NCBI RefSeq assembly: GCF_004345265.1
Contig: NZ_SLUM01000008.1
Location: forward strand, 62,001-126,000
DNA: 64,000 nt
Reading direction: 5' to 3'
Origin: Allofournierella massiliensis
GTDB lineage: Bacteria; Bacillota; Clostridia; Oscillospirales; Ruminococcaceae
A program made the translations under genes and the position numbers. Under the pieces are notes generated by a model. It was not told the DNA's origin. It searched no databases and saw nothing but the letters and a program-made list of their open reading frames with translations. Positions within the stretch are counted from its first letter, which is position 1. Every line of letters starts with the position of its first letter. Shown in pieces: positions 8,437 to 16,347 of the stretch.

Positions 8437-9883
8437 GTTCCAATGCCTTCTGTGCGGCAAGAATTTGTTTCCCAATGGCGTAGATTACAGGAACTGTCAC
8501 GGAATTACCGGCCTGCCGGTATAGCTGATTGTCACTGTTGACTACCCGTGCCTTATCAAACATCTCGTCCGTAAAGCCTTGCAGCCGCCAGCACTCACGG
8601 GGCGTTAGCCTGCGGATCAGGCCGCACCCGGCAAAAGCCGTACCTTGATTGCAAGAGGTTTCCAGCGTCATGGCAAGGTCTTTACCAACTCGTCCGCGCC
8701 GCGTCTTGCTCTCCGGGAAAGAAAGGTTGATGCTGTCGCCGCAGCGGGCAACATCATATCCTTTCTTTGTCGCTTCTCGAATCCGCATACCGTAGGGACA
8801 CTCATCGCAGTCTTGAAATAGCACTCCATGCCGATCCTGCGCCGTAATAGTGAAAGACGGCTCCCCACAGTTCTTGATTCTCCGTCCGTTTTGCCGTTTT
8901 TCTTCCCGATCTGGGGTCACGACAGCACGGCAACCATAGAACACCCCGGAACTGCCGCCCCAATTACTGATGGTGCGATTATAGGCGGAGAGGATGCAGC
9001 GGGATTCTCTGGTAAGTTTTGCTTTCCCAGTGCAAATGTCCACAAAGGACAGAACCGCCTCCTTGTCCATCCCTGCGGGAGAGATCAGAACGCCGGAATT
9101 GTCCCCACCGCGGTTGGTAATGCCGCTGTTATACTTGGCCTTGATGCAGCGGGCGTGATCGGTCAGCTTGGGATTACCATTGCAAAGGTCAACGAAATAC
9201 AGGCCGGTCTTTCCTCCCCAACCACCAGACTGTGCAGCCATTGTTACGCTGATGCCTGCCGGGTCATAGACGCGCTGCCCCTGCATACCACCTATGAGTT
9301 GGATAAGAGCTTTGCCACTGCCTGCGGGGACAGGAAATATTTTGGGTCCGCATCCGGCTCCAGGATGTCGGCAAGCGACAATGAACACTCGCTCTCGATT
9401 TTGAGGGGGGCCGAAATACTTTGTATTGAGCAGTCCGTATTCGATATGGTAGCCGAGTGAGGCCAGCGTATCGAGAACGGTCGCAAAGTCCCATCCTCCA
9501 TGAATGGATAGGAGATTCTTAACATTTTCAAGGACAATCCATGTGGGTCGATTTTCAGGACTTTGGCCTTTGACGAGTTGAGCAAGTGTAAAAAAGAGTC
9601 CACTTCTTGCTCCGTCAAGCCCTCGCTGGCGGCCAGCGACCGAAATATCCTGACACGGGAATCCTCCTGCCCACAGGTCTGCTCTGGGGAGATCTGCGGG
9701 GGCGACTTTTGTGATGTCGGCTGCATACCATTCATCCTCCTTTACATCGTGAATGGCTCTGTAACTGCGGTCGGCATACTTATCAATCTCACAATGCCCC
9801 ACACAGCGCATCCCGCATAGCTCAAAGCCCTTGCGGAAACCGCCGATGCCTGCGAAGAAATCCAGAAATGTCATCTGCTCCAT
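8426..9883 (-). CDS. DNA (cytosine-5) methyltransferase
   Basis: The 485-residue product has C5-methylase motifs in order: FLDFFAGIGGFRKGFELCG (motif I, about 6-24), the catalytic GGFPCQDIS (motif IV, Cys77), WIVLENV (motif VI, about 115-121), GPPQNRERVF (motif VIII) and the C-terminal YRQAGNSVTVPV (motif X). The target-recognition region between VIII and IX is long. I see no cognate restriction enzyme in the window, so this is probably an orphan methylase that protects the incoming ICE from restriction. It sits inside the transfer operon between DUF3849 and the Tad genes. The ATG at 9881-9883 follows a GAGG site. Confidence 0.95.
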   Translation of the reverse strand: MEQMTFLDFFAGIGGFRKGFELCGMRCVGHCEIDKYADRSYRAIHDVKEDEWYAADITKVAPADLPRADLWAGGFPCQDISVAGRQRGLDGARSGLFFTLAQLVKGQSPENRPTWIVLENVKNLLSIHGGWDFATVLDTLASLGYHIEYGLLNTKYFGPPQNRERVFIVACRHPGAGCGPKIFPVPAGSGKALIQLIGGMQGQRVYDPAGISVTMAAQSGGWGGKTGLYFVDLCNGNPKLTDHARCIKAKYNSGITNRGGDNSGVLISPAGMDKEAVLSFVDICTGKAKLTRESRCILSAYNRTISNWGGSSGVFYGCRAVVTPDREEKRQNGRRIKNCGEPSFTITAQDRHGVLFQDCDECPYGMRIREATKKGYDVARCGDSINLSFPESKTRRGRVGKDLAMTLETSCNQGTAFAGCGLIRRLTPRECWRLQGFTDEMFDKARVVNSDNQLYRQAGNSVTVPVIYAIGKQILAAQKALEHGE

Positions 9884-9891
9884 CGGCAGCC

Positions 9892-10374
9892 TCACAGTTC
9901 TGCCGTCATATCCTCGTCAAGCTCATCCTGCTCGATTTCATTCATGTAGTTGGTTTCTTCCTGTTCGTCCTCAAGCTCCATCAGCTTCACAAAGACGGCG
10001 TTAACAACGCACGGATCAATCTCCGTGACATATCGGGTGGTCGGGTCTACCCGATGTGCCTCCCTCGGCTCTCTTGTGTCAGGGAAGTCCGTTTTGCCCG
10101 CTCGGTCAAGCACAGCCTGATCGAACCGTGCGTCCCAATCGGAAAACTGGATAGTACGGGACAGCACATACATCGCCCGTTCTGTTCCATAACAGCGCAC
10201 CAATTCTTCGATAAAGGCGTCCAGTTCACGGGTATTGAAGGCAGTCATGGCCTTATCCTGAATGAAGTTGCGGCAGGACATATTGATGTTGTAGCTGTCA
10301 CACCAGAGAGCCGCTTCATCCTTTCGGGCGGCTTCCTCCAGCGAGGGGTAGTAGACCGGAATGGTTGCGTACAT
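9892..10374 (-). CDS. DUF3849-type protein
   Basis: The 160-residue protein begins MYATIPVYYPSLEEAARKDE and continues WCDSYNINMSCRNFIQDKA, resembling the DUF3849 domain found in proteins of clostridial mobile elements. The last 30 residues are strongly acidic. No catalytic motif or membrane segment is visible. Its ATG overlaps the stop of the PrgI gene, so it is co-translated with the T4SS genes. Function is unknown. Confidence 0.65.
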   Translation of the reverse strand: MYATIPVYYPSLEEAARKDEAALWCDSYNINMSCRNFIQDKAMTAFNTRELDAFIEELVRCYGTERAMYVLSRTIQFSDWDARFDQAVLDRAGKTDFPDTREPREAHRVDPTTRYVTEIDPCVVNAVFVKLMELEDEQEETNYMNEIEQDELDEDMTAEL

Positions 10375-10697
10375 TATTCAAGCCCCCATTCATCCCCGTA
10401 ACGATACGGGTAGATTTTCTGTCCGCGCAAAAAGCGAATCAGGTTTTGCACCTGATCTACCACGGACAAATTGCTCTGGTCTTTGGTGGTCATCATCACA
10501 GAGCCAAAGATACCGGCCAGGGCCAGGATAACGGTGGTTGTCACATTCCCGGTAAAGAGCCAGGCCAGCGCCGCTATGCCGCCCATCACCAGGGACCCCA
10601 CAATGGATTGAAAAAGCTGTTTTTTCCCAAAGCCAGTAAACAGTTCGGCCTCCGGCTTCACGCCCAGAGGGATGTAGAGTTTCAAATCTTCGTCCAT
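10374..10697 (-). CDS. PrgI-family T4SS membrane protein (VirB3-like)
   Basis: The 107-residue protein starts at the ATG at 10695-10697, 5 bases after GGAGG. It has the PrgI layout: a short soluble start (LKLYIPLGVKPEAELF), two adjacent membrane helices (about 33-72) and a charged tail ending RYGDEWGLE. PrgI proteins are inner-membrane parts of Gram-positive conjugation systems and usually sit right before the VirB4 ATPase gene. Here the next genes are DUF3849, a DNA methylase and the Tad cluster, so VirB4 must be displaced to the left of the window or be absent. Confidence 0.85.
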   Translation of the reverse strand: MDEDLKLYIPLGVKPEAELFTGFGKKQLFQSIVGSLVMGGIAALAWLFTGNVTTTVILALAGIFGSVMMTTKDQSNLSVVDQVQNLIRFLRGQKIYPYRYGDEWGLE

Positions 10698-10709
10698 TTG
10701 CACCTCCTG

Positions 10710-10919
10710 TCAGGAATAGTAGTACAGAATCAGATCTTTGATTTGCCAGATGGATTCTGCAATGATGTAGAAGATCACTGTGTTACGGGCGCGCTTTTTA
10801 TACTGCGCCGCCTGTTCCTCGGCTGCGGTCAAGCGCACCAGGCAGTAGACGAAACGGGCTACCGCACCAACGCGCACAAGCAGGATGATGGCATTTGAAA
10901 TATCGTCCATTGTCACCAT
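10710..10919 (-). CDS. Small T4SS-associated membrane protein
   Basis: The 69-residue protein has an N-terminal hydrophobic segment (about 8-28, AIILLVRVGAVARFVYCLV), a charged middle (AAEEQAAQYKKRARN) and a second hydrophobic segment (TVIFYIIAESIWQI). It lies between the TrbL-like gene and prgI with 12-base gaps. GAGG lies 9 bases upstream of the first ATG. Two-helix proteins in this position occur in related ICEs, but no function is established that I know of. Confidence 0.7.
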   Translation of the reverse strand: MVTMDDISNAIILLVRVGAVARFVYCLVRLTAAEEQAAQYKKRARNTVIFYIIAESIWQIKDLILYYYS

Positions 10920-10930
10920 CAGCCATCACC

Positions 10931-11767
10931 TCACTTCCCCATGCCCTTGACCATCTGCACCAGCCGTACAGAATGGTATGCGTTGTTGACAATGGCGCCG
11001 CCGCCACCGCCACCGGTCGTAATGAGGAAGTCCTGAAGGAACTTCGGTGTCCGCACCGCAAGAATCATACAGGCCACGCCCCAGAAAATGTGCATATTCA
11101 TCATCAGGCCAACCCCCAATTTCGCAAGAGAAACCTGAATTACCACAGAGAGCGCAGACTGGAAGAACTTACTCATGTAGGGCTTGAACACGCCTTTGTC
11201 ATTGTCAATCAGACCTACGCAGGCCAACGGAATACCTACTCGCAAAATCAGGATTTCAAGCCCGCGCATCAGGAATTGGAAATATAGGATGAAATAGACG
11301 ATGACAAATACCAAGCCAAAGATGGCTGTCACAAGCCCCATTGATGAAATGCCGGATACCCAGCCCGCCCAATCGTAAGCGGTGGCAAGGCCGATGGCCT
11401 CCAGCATTTTATTGCTCATTTCTTCTACAATCGTGGCAAGCCAGTCATACATGGTGGGAAAGCAGATTGCCACAGCCATAGCCTTGAAAAAGTTTGTGAG
11501 AATGGCAATAGGCTCCTCGTCGGCGTCCCCGTCTGACCACAGAACATAGGTTTCAAAGCCTTTTTTCAGGAACTTCAGCACAATCAGGGATACGCCAAAG
11601 CCGAATACAATGTCGAACAAGGACTGAAACAAATCGACCCCGGCCAAGGTGGACATATACTGCTCTGCGTACAGGGTAAGAGGGATAATCCCTTCCATCA
11701 GCCCATCAATATAGGCGATTGCTCCATTCAGCAGGGCCACGATCAGCAGCACTAAGATATATTCCAA
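10931..11767 (-). CDS. TrbL/VirB6-like conjugation membrane protein
   Basis: The 278-residue protein has about five to six membrane helices: near residues 2-20, 45-65, 90-110, 140-175 and 185-245. A Gly-rich stretch (TTGGGGGGAIVNN) lies near the C-terminus. Polytopic proteins of this kind between the pilin genes and prgI are the VirB6/TrbL channel parts of Gram-positive T4SSs. It would form the inner-membrane pore for DNA transfer together with PrgI and the coupling protein. Confidence 0.82.
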   Translation of the reverse strand: MEYILVLLIVALLNGAIAYIDGLMEGIIPLTLYAEQYMSTLAGVDLFQSLFDIVFGFGVSLIVLKFLKKGFETYVLWSDGDADEEPIAILTNFFKAMAVAICFPTMYDWLATIVEEMSNKMLEAIGLATAYDWAGWVSGISSMGLVTAIFGLVFVIVYFILYFQFLMRGLEILILRVGIPLACVGLIDNDKGVFKPYMSKFFQSALSVVIQVSLAKLGVGLMMNMHIFWGVACMILAVRTPKFLQDFLITTGGGGGGAIVNNAYHSVRLVQMVKGMGK

Positions 11768-11836
11768 TCAGCAACCACCTCCTTTCTGGGGGCGGCGCTC
11801 GGCCGCCCCCGATAGGGATTGGAATATGGCGGGCGA

Positions 11837-12115
11837 TCAGGACACGGCAGCTTCTTCGTTCTGTACGGCGGCCTCATACGCTTCCAGTACAGCGGCGGAG
11901 AGCTTTGCCCGCAGTTCCTTCGTCATGGGGAAGCAATGCTCCACCCACTCGCCCTTGACATTCCGGCGGCTGGGCAGGGACACAAACAGCCCCTTTTCGC
12001 CCTCAACGACCCGCACATTCTTCACCAGAAAGCAGTCGTCCAGGACCACGCTGCACACCGCCCGCAGCTTGTCGGGACCGGTAAAAGTCTTTTTGATTTC
12101 CGCTTTGAACTCCAT
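11837..12115 (-). CDS. SpoVG-family nucleic-acid-binding protein
   Basis: The 92-residue protein matches the SpoVG family: RAVCSVVLDDCFLVKNVRVVEGEKGLFV and LPSRRNVKGEWVEHCFPMT correspond to the conserved DDCFVVH-IKVIEGEKGLFVAMPSR and GE-RDIAHPI blocks. Chromosomal SpoVG is a small DNA/RNA-binding regulator of septation and other processes. This copy lies inside the transfer operon between the TrbL-like protein and the pilin-like protein, so it may control expression of transfer genes. Conserved hallmarks are intact. A GGAGG-type site precedes the ATG. Confidence 0.93.
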   Translation of the reverse strand: MEFKAEIKKTFTGPDKLRAVCSVVLDDCFLVKNVRVVEGEKGLFVSLPSRRNVKGEWVEHCFPMTKELRAKLSAAVLEAYEAAVQNEEAAVS

Positions 12116-12175
12116 TGAAAAACCTCCTGTTAAAAATTAGGGCGGAGCCGGTGGGCCCGCCGCTTCTTGTTTTGA

Positions 12176-12439
12176 TCAGCCGCGATAGTTAAACATATCC
12201 TTGATGCGCTGGGTGATGGTGGGCAGCACGGTGTCATTCACGATCAAATACAGACCGGCCAGGATCAGGGCACCCAAGACGATGGAGATCAGCACGGTGA
12301 TAGCCACATCCAGCGTACCCTGACCAGTGCGGTCGGTCAGCGCCGCCGCCATACGGTCAGCCAGCTCATGGGCTTTCTGCTTGGCAGCCCAGATAGAAGT
12401 CATAGTCTTAACCTGAGTGTTACGGATGAAGTTAGCCAT
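12176..12439 (-). CDS. DUF6133-type pilin-like membrane protein
   Basis: The 87-residue protein has a 38-residue basic and polar leader, then TDRTGQGTLDVAITVLISIV: a Gly followed by Gln-Gly-Thr-Leu-Asp and a 20-residue hydrophobic helix, then a short amphipathic tail. This matches a type III (Flp/Tad) prepilin site with an acidic +5 residue, although the leader is longer than in standard Flp pilins. The family is usually annotated only as a DUF within ICE transfer operons. With an A24 peptidase and Tad ATPase in the same operon, I infer that it is the major pilin of that machine. AGGAGG precedes the ATG. Confidence 0.7.
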   Translation of the reverse strand: MANFIRNTQVKTMTSIWAAKQKAHELADRMAAALTDRTGQGTLDVAITVLISIVLGALILAGLYLIVNDTVLPTITQRIKDMFNYRG

Positions 12440-12516
12440 AGTTTTTTCCTCCTGTTAATAAAATGATTTATTTAGTAAGGCGCGGAAATCGCCTGTACTA
12501 CGGAATGTATCCCGGC

Positions 12517-12879
12517 TTACTGGTAGTAGCCGAGAATCAGGTTCAGGGTGGCGGAACCGAGTACGGCGCCAATGCAGGACACCACCGCCACCACAATGCG
12601 GTTGTTCCACTTTTTCTGATCCATCTCGTCAGCCATGCCGCGCCGGATGCAGAAATAGATGATAAGCAGACCGGCTACCACCGGCGCCAGCACCATCAGC
12701 CAGGTTGTCACATCACCGACCAGTTTCTCGGTTCCCTTGACAATCTGACTGTCCTGCACACCAGTGGCATAAGCCGGTGCGGACATAAAAAAAGAGGCGG
12801 TAAGTGTGGCAATACCAACACCCACCGCCCGGACAGTCTGTTTCAGCCTGCCCGCCGTCTGGTTGATTTTCTCTTTCAT
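12517..12879 (-). CDS. VirB2/TrbC-like T4SS pilin
   Basis: The 120-residue protein has a signal peptide ending near residue 38 (FMSAPAYATG, a signal-peptidase-like AYA site) and two hydrophobic helices (about 55-80 and 93-115) separated by a charged loop (RRGMADEMDQKKWNN). That is the topology of VirB2/TrbC pilins. It lies directly after the coupling protein and before DUF6133. It would make up the T4SS pilus or channel lining. AGGAGG precedes the ATG. Confidence 0.75.
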   Translation of the reverse strand: MKEKINQTAGRLKQTVRAVGVGIATLTASFFMSAPAYATGVQDSQIVKGTEKLVGDVTTWLMVLAPVVAGLLIIYFCIRRGMADEMDQKKWNNRIVVAVVSCIGAVLGSATLNLILGYYQ

Positions 12880-12896
12880 TCAAAACCTCCTATGAG

Positions 12897-14462
12897 TTAA
12901 TCATCATCAAGGCCACCGCCCATAGCGCCCTTTTGCTGCGAAAGGCGGCGCATGATGTCCTTCTGGTAGTAAATCCAGATGTTCCACAATGCGATTTCTT
13001 GCTTCGTGTCGGTGATGATTGGCCGTTTCTGTTCTCGTTCTTCCCGCAGCCTGCGGTTATGCTCCATATCTCCCAACCCCAACATCTTGTTGAACATCCA
13101 CTGAGAAAGGTCGGGCGCATACATCATAGCGGGGTGGTCGCGGCTGGTGATGATTTGATGGGGACGCTTGACGCGCCGGACCTCATCCGTATTGAGCAAC
13201 TTTCTCTCGGTCAGGCTGACGCTCTGGGAGTTAGACGGGGTTGTGTATTTTCCGTTGCTGGCCGAAAGCTGGTAACTGGATGTGGTATAGCTGCCGAGTT
13301 TATCGGACATCTCCCGCAGCGTTTCCGGGTCATCGCTTTGCAGGTACGCCCAAACCTGACAGTTGCCCTTGATCGTGTTGGCGATATTGTCGCTGTACTT
13401 TTCTTTCAGTTGGTCAAAGCCCTGCACAAACAGGGCATATCGCATCCCACGGCCAGCCGCCACGGTCAGTTTGTTTGTCATGTCGCTGATGGGAGTAAAG
13501 TTGCCATACTCGTCAAGGATGAAGTTGACACGGCGTTCCAGACGCCCGCCGCGCCGGTCTGCCGCCTCTGCCAAAAGTTCGTATTGCTGCGACACAATGA
13601 GAGAAGCAATGGGATAAAAGGTGGTTTTCTCGTCGGGCAGGATTACAAACAACGCCTGCTTTTTACTGCCCATATCTGCAAGGGTAAAATCGCTGGTATG
13701 GGTGATAGCGTAGATGGACTTCGAGGTGAACAGCCGCAAGGTGGTCAGGGCAGAGGTGTAGAAGCTGCCTCTGGTACGGGACGGCGCCACATCGGAAATG
13801 GACAGAAGCGCCCGTGCCGGGTGGGATGGAGAGAGCTTCTTGACATATTCCAACAGCGGCATCTTATTTCCGATGGTACGGCACATTTCCGAAATGAACC
13901 AATACACATTGGTCATGTTCTGAAATTCCGGTCGTTTTTGGTTGTCGCACACCACGCAAAGAATGGCAGCCGCTATGATGGAACATTCACCGTTCGTCCA
14001 AATCTTTTCGCCCTCCGGCTTACCAACCAGATTGTTCGTCAAGTCCCAGGCCAGCATTTCTGCACGGTCGGTGTCTCCCTCACTGATGGCGTCAATGATG
14101 GGCTGGAGCAGATTGTAGCGCATACTCTTTTCGGGGTTCTTGAAGTCCAGCACCAAAACCTCATAACCCAACTTTTTCAGGAAATCAGCGGTGTAGTGGA
14201 ACAATTCGGCTTTGGGGTCGGAGCAGAAGATGGATTCTCCGGCGAGTCCCAAAAGACAGATACTTTCCAGAACCAGACATCTTGATTTACCGGAACGAGT
14301 GGCGCCAACGCAGAGCAGGTGGCAGTCATCACCGACAAAATAGATTTTTTCTTTATCACCCTCCTTTCGCATACCTACCACCACGCCGCCTTTTTTCAGC
14401 GGAGTATCTGCTCCCAAAGGGTCCTGCTTGGGAATACCTTTGGGGTGAAGGTTCAACTTCAA
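12897..14462 (-). CDS. VirD4/TraG-type coupling protein, ATPase part
   Basis: The 521-residue protein has Walker A GATRSGKS (about 53-60), Walker B-like VNFILDEYGNF (about 310-320) and conserved T4CP blocks (SDPKAELF, VLDFKNPEKS, QGFDQLKEKYG-like). It pumps the relaxase-DNA complex into the T4SS. It has no membrane helices; those are on the separate product of 14475-14924. The start is TTG at 14460-14462, 7 bases after an AAGGAGG site that overlaps the stop of that upstream gene. The two reading frames are the same, interrupted by a single TAA. The protein therefore looks like the soluble half of a split coupling protein. Confidence 0.92.
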   Translation of the reverse strand: MKLNLHPKGIPKQDPLGADTPLKKGGVVVGMRKEGDKEKIYFVGDDCHLLCVGATRSGKSRCLVLESICLLGLAGESIFCSDPKAELFHYTADFLKKLGYEVLVLDFKNPEKSMRYNLLQPIIDAISEGDTDRAEMLAWDLTNNLVGKPEGEKIWTNGECSIIAAAILCVVCDNQKRPEFQNMTNVYWFISEMCRTIGNKMPLLEYVKKLSPSHPARALLSISDVAPSRTRGSFYTSALTTLRLFTSKSIYAITHTSDFTLADMGSKKQALFVILPDEKTTFYPIASLIVSQQYELLAEAADRRGGRLERRVNFILDEYGNFTPISDMTNKLTVAAGRGMRYALFVQGFDQLKEKYSDNIANTIKGNCQVWAYLQSDDPETLREMSDKLGSYTTSSYQLSASNGKYTTPSNSQSVSLTERKLLNTDEVRRVKRPHQIITSRDHPAMMYAPDLSQWMFNKMLGLGDMEHNRRLREEREQKRPIITDTKQEIALWNIWIYYQKDIMRRLSQQKGAMGGGLDDD

Positions 14463-14474
14463 TTTGTCGCCTCC

Positions 14475-14924
14475 TTATTTTTCTTTGAGAAAATCCAAAC
14501 CATCGTATCCGGTTTCTAAGAGCTGCCGGATCGCTGGGTCGTGCGGGTCAAGAATGTAGCTGTCAAATGCTTTGTCCTTCTCGGAATCGGTCATCCAGCG
14601 GGCCGAACCGTGCTGGTATTGGCCCACAGCTCTGGGTGTCTGAATCTCCGGGGTGATCGTGTCCAAGTCTGATTCATACGGCCTCATATTGGTCAGGAAG
14701 AACATAACCGCCAATACACTTACAAACCCTTGCAGGCACAGATACAACATCATGTGCTGGCGGTTGGAAAATAGGCTGGCAAGGCAGTCCCCGATGGGGA
14801 GAAGTGAAAGCCGGGTGATCTCTCTTGTCAGCAGACCGTGAACCGCTGTTGAGAAAAACAGGTTGAGAATCGCGCCGGAAACGAAGATCAACGCACAAAC
14901 CATCAATTTAGGCTTTGTTTTCAT
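14475..14924 (-). CDS. Coupling-protein N-terminal membrane part
   Basis: The 149-residue protein has two membrane helices (about 8-30 and 55-78) and then the motif QYQHGSARWMTDSEK. GSA(R/K)W normally lies on the same chain as the ATPase domain of VirD4/TcpA coupling proteins, shortly before Walker A. It ends at a TAA (14475-14477) that is in frame with the ATPase gene that follows 12 bases later. Together the two make a complete VirD4-like protein. They may act as a two-subunit enzyme, or a nonsense mutation was followed by re-initiation. The ATG overlaps the previous stop by 4 bases. Confidence 0.75.
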   Translation of the reverse strand: MKTKPKLMVCALIFVSGAILNLFFSTAVHGLLTREITRLSLLPIGDCLASLFSNRQHMMLYLCLQGFVSVLAVMFFLTNMRPYESDLDTITPEIQTPRAVGQYQHGSARWMTDSEKDKAFDSYILDPHDPAIRQLLETGYDGLDFLKEK

Positions 14925-15970
14925 AATGCCATATCATCCTCAACAGCAAAATCATCCAGAAACGCTTCATTGTCTTGATCCTCGGTCAGCTTGATTGCCT
15001 GCGGCTCCGTTTCGCCCATCTGCATGGGAACCAGGACCGGCAATAGATGCTTTTGCAAAAAGTCCTGATCCTCACAGCGGTCAATGAATGTCCCGAAGGT
15101 GTTCAAAAACGGGGTATCCAACGGAGTACAAATCATCAGGTCGCCGCGCTCTTTCCCCATCTTCACAATAAAAGATGCAAGATTGACCGGATCGGGGTCC
15201 AGGCAGAACGCTTCATACAGACCGCCCTCCGCAGGGGCATACCCGATTAGAAAAGGATAGTCGCAAGCAGTATGGTTTTGCTTGGCTGCGCTAATAAGTT
15301 CAGGGGTGACAAACTTGGTGAGTTCTTCGACAGCCTCATTCCTGACCGGCTTATCCAGAAGCCATTCTTTCAAACTTTCCGGCTTGACGATGCCACAGAA
15401 GTCATGTCGTTCCCAATGAATGTATTTGCCGGTCAACAGGCTTTCTGCATACACGGCCTGACCTCTGGCTCCATAAATACATCCAAAACCGTTACGGGCA
15501 TACCAGATGGAGTCGTCGGCAGTCATGTCCTTGCCCTTGCTGCTCACCCCAGGTTTGAGAACCAGAAATTGATTTTCGTAGTTGTACTGGCTACTGTCGG
15601 GGATGCAGTCATTGATGTCCAGAGGGCGATCAGACTGGCGGATCATTTTCTGATTCTTCACCATATCATCGGATACATAGAGAATCGGAAGTTGCAGAAA
15701 AGTAGCCAGGCCAATTTCGTCCTTCATACCCTGAGAGATAGTGTCGCCCATTACCCAGAGTTCATCGCAGCGCTCCAGCAGTTCGTGACCCATTCGTAAG
15801 CCCTGTTCCCGCTGCTCCGGCACTGCGTCATGCAGATATTGCGTAAAAATCGTGTGCGGCGCCAAGGGAATCACGCCGCAGGATGCTGCATAAGCACAGT
15901 AGTCTTTTGCCTTTTCCATGTTCTTTTCCATATTTCCCCGCAAGGGGGAAGAAATATAGACCAGCCTCAA
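14921..15970 (-). CDS. DUF4406-type (nucleoside deoxyribosyltransferase-like) protein
   Basis: The 349-residue protein begins RLVYISSPLRGNMEKNMEKA and continues AASCGVIPLAPHTIFTQYL and CDELWVMGDTISQGMKDEI. These match DUF4406, a relative of nucleoside 2-deoxyribosyltransferases. The rest (about 115-349) is a second domain I do not recognise, with a Gly-rich GFGCIYGARGQAVY block and an acidic tail. The start is TTG (15968-15970) behind a GGTAGGTG site. It sits upstream of the coupling-protein genes. Its role in the ICE is unknown. Confidence 0.7.
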   Translation of the reverse strand: MRLVYISSPLRGNMEKNMEKAKDYCAYAASCGVIPLAPHTIFTQYLHDAVPEQREQGLRMGHELLERCDELWVMGDTISQGMKDEIGLATFLQLPILYVSDDMVKNQKMIRQSDRPLDINDCIPDSSQYNYENQFLVLKPGVSSKGKDMTADDSIWYARNGFGCIYGARGQAVYAESLLTGKYIHWERHDFCGIVKPESLKEWLLDKPVRNEAVEELTKFVTPELISAAKQNHTACDYPFLIGYAPAEGGLYEAFCLDPDPVNLASFIVKMGKERGDLMICTPLDTPFLNTFGTFIDRCEDQDFLQKHLLPVLVPMQMGETEPQAIKLTEDQDNEAFLDDFAVEDDMAL

Positions 15971-15978
15971 AGTAACAC

Positions 15979-16347
15979 CTACCTTTCCAAGTCCAGACCA
16001 TCTATCTCATAGTCTGAAACAGGCGGTTCAAAGGCCGTATCATAGGCCACATCATCAAGCTGCCGGATTGCGTCCAGACGGGCCGCTGCCTGCGGATCAG
16101 TAACAAGTTCCTGTTCCAGCAGGGCGTCCGCAACGATGGCGTTGGAAACCGGATCGGTAAAACAAAGGTTCTCACCGTCCTGTGCAGCCTGTTCCGTCAC
16201 AGATTCCGGCAGGATTTCTTCGGCAAGGGGCTTTGGCACTTCCAGCCCACGTTTCTTTGTGCCGACGATCTCGTAAATGCCCACGGCGATCTCCCCGCAG
16301 GTGATGATGTTTCCCCAAATATCAGGATTCGGGCGTCCATCACGCAT
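15979..16347 (-). CDS. Hypothetical ICE protein
   Basis: The product is 122 residues. I chose the ATG at 16345-16347 because GGAGGG lies 7 bases upstream; two earlier in-frame ATGs lack a site. It begins MRDGRPNPDIWGNIITCGEIAVGIYEIVG and then becomes acidic and probably flexible. The start overlaps the stop of the previous gene. I see no known domain or membrane helix. Confidence 0.6.
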   Translation of the reverse strand: MRDGRPNPDIWGNIITCGEIAVGIYEIVGTKKRGLEVPKPLAEEILPESVTEQAAQDGENLCFTDPVSNAIVADALLEQELVTDPQAAARLDAIRQLDDVAYDTAFEPPVSDYEIDGLDLER

